A model generated the notes under the pieces. It was not told the origin of the DNA and did not search any database. It saw nothing but the letters and a program-made list of their open reading frames with translations. Source: Rhodocyclaceae bacterium (lineage in GTDB: Bacteria; Pseudomonadota; Gammaproteobacteria; Burkholderiales; Rhodocyclaceae). Taken from it: a DNA stretch of 6,391 nt. Below are positions 5,404-6,391 of the stretch, one piece after another. The first letter of the stretch is position 1. Each line of letters starts with the position of its first letter. The stretch covers positions 1-6,391 of the forward strand of contig JADLGU010000359.1 in NCBI GenBank assembly GCA_020849155.1, read 5' to 3'. Position numbers and translations under genes: made by a program.

Positions 5404-6391
5404 ACTTCGCTTCGCCGAGGCGGAAGAAGTCGCGCATCTTGCCCAGCAGGCTGGCGTGGCGGCGCTGGCGCTCGCGGGCGTGGGCCTCGGCGCCGAGCGA
5501 TTGCTGGGCGGTCTCGAGCTGCATGGTGCGCTCGGTGAGGATCGCCGCCATCTCCTCGGCGATGGCCGGGCGCGAATGGAGGATCGCCTCGAAGCCGGCC
5601 TTGTCGAGGCGGTAGCATTCGGCATCGCGCTTGGCCGTGACGGTGGCGCGGCGCGGCTCGCCGGTGAGCATGCCCATCTCGCCGAAGACGCTGCCGGCGG
5701 GCAGGCTGGTCAGCAGGCGGCGTTCGCCCTCCTGCTCCAGCCACACCTCGACCTCGCCCTCGACCAGGATGTAGAGCCAGTGCGCCACCATGCCCTGCCG
5801 GGTGATGACGTCGCCGCGGGCGAACGGGGCATAGACCAGGCGGTCGGCCAGCGCCTTGAGCTCCTCTTCGCTGAAGGAGGAGAAGATGCCGACGCCGCGC
5901 AGCGCCTTGAGCCGGCGGGCAAGCTCGCGCGCATGCACCGCCTCGCGGTGCGCCTCGTTCTCCTTGATCATGTGCACCGAATACTCGGGCTCGGCCAGCC
6001 GCAGCCCGGCGCGCTGCAGGGCCGCCAGCACGTGGCTGCGCACCGCCGAGTCGGTCGGGTCGTCGGCGCGCGGGTCGGTCAGCCAGTAGCGCAGGGCGTA
6101 GCGGCCGTAGCTCGGGCCGAACTCCATCAGCACGCAATTGGGCGGCGGGGTGCGCGCCACCTCGGCGATGTCGGCGCCGGCCAGGGCCTGCTCCACCGCC
6201 TGGATCACGCGCGCCGGCGGGGCGCTGTAATCGACGTTGAACCAGATCCAGCGCCGCCACGGCCGGGTCGCCTGCTCGGGGCTCCAGACCACGGTGAAGC
6301 GGCCCTTCATGAGCAGGCTGTTGGGCATCACGATGGTCTCGCCGTTCTTGGTCTCGATGGCGGTGTAGCGCCAGCGGATGTCGGCCACCCG
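5402..6391 (-). CDS. MscS-family mechanosensitive channel with C-terminal cyclic-nucleotide-binding domain, N-terminus outside window
   Basis: The visible 329-330 residues run to the right window edge. The reading frame stays open there (an Arg codon at 6389-6391), so the true start and the membrane helices are missing. The first part is the MscS beta domain (VADIRWRYTAIETKNGETIV, then MPNSLL), followed by the MscS alpha-beta C-domain (up to about residue 140, counted from the GTG at 6388). A cyclic-nucleotide-binding domain spans about 167-275, with the cassette-like FGEMGMLTGEPRRATV at 235-250 and LYILVEGEVEVW before it. The conserved Gly-Glu and Arg are present, so ligand binding (cAMP, cGMP or similar) is plausible but unproven. 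A basic, helical tail ends in FFRLGEAK. The protein is probably an inner-membrane osmotic channel gated or tuned by a nucleotide. The gene converges with the thioredoxin-like gene, with hicAB in between. Confidence 0.9.
   Translation of the reverse strand, partial: RVADIRWRYTAIETKNGETIVMPNSLLMKGRFTVVWSPEQATRPWRRWIWFNVDYSAPPARVIQAVEQALAGADIAEVARTPPPNCVLMEFGPSYGRYALRYWLTDPRADDPTDSAVRSHVLAALQRAGLRLAEPEYSVHMIKENEAHREAVHARELARRLKALRGVGIFSSFSEEELKALADRLVYAPFARGDVITRQGMVAHWLYILVEGEVEVWLEQEGERRLLTSLPAGSVFGEMGMLTGEPRRATVTAKRDAECYRLDKAGFEAILHSRPAIAEEMAAILTERTMQLETAQQSLGAEAHARERQRRHASLLGKMRDFFRLGEAK

Noticed and set aside
1..6391. CRISPR array, tRNA or rRNA genes
   Set aside because: No regularly spaced short repeats and no recognisable tRNA cloverleaf or rRNA segments were seen on either strand by eye.

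Overview
The window is high-GC, densely packed chromosomal DNA. The gene order hemC-hemD-hemX-hemY and the style of the proteins suggest a betaproteobacterium, perhaps of the Rhodocyclales. That placement is an inference from gene order and composition, not from a marker gene. There is no intergenic stretch longer than about 100 bp.

Layout: positions 1-142 hold the tail of an IS1595-type transposase and a probable IS terminal repeat. This repeat abuts the 3' end of hemY and appears to supply its stop codon. From about 4157 down to 136, on the minus strand, lies a tetrapyrrole operon: hemC (porphobilinogen deaminase), hemD (uroporphyrinogen-III synthase), hemX and hemY (membrane proteins that accompany heme synthesis). 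Its junctions are tight: ATGA for hemC/hemD, a 13-bp gap for hemD/hemX, and TAATG for hemX/hemY. HemC and HemD convert porphobilinogen to uroporphyrinogen III. HemX and HemY are membrane-anchored partners without a proven catalytic role. A GC-rich palindromic repeat lies in frame inside the end of hemX.

Divergent from hemC, after only 21 bp, is a small secreted thioredoxin-fold protein with a CPWC motif. Then comes a hicA-hicB type II toxin-antitoxin pair on the plus strand. Last, on the minus strand and cut by the window edge, is a mechanosensitive-channel (MscS-type) protein with a C-terminal cyclic-nucleotide-binding domain.

The most notable observation is a perfect 26-bp direct repeat (4647-4672 and 5378-5403) that exactly brackets the hicAB pair. 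The first copy carries the last codons and stop of the thioredoxin gene. The second carries most of the stop codon of the convergent channel gene. Deleting one repeat plus the hicAB unit (731 bp) would leave the two genes convergent, with their stop codons 3 bp apart. This looks like a small toxin-antitoxin cassette inserted between two convergent genes with duplication of the target. No recombinase is encoded in it.
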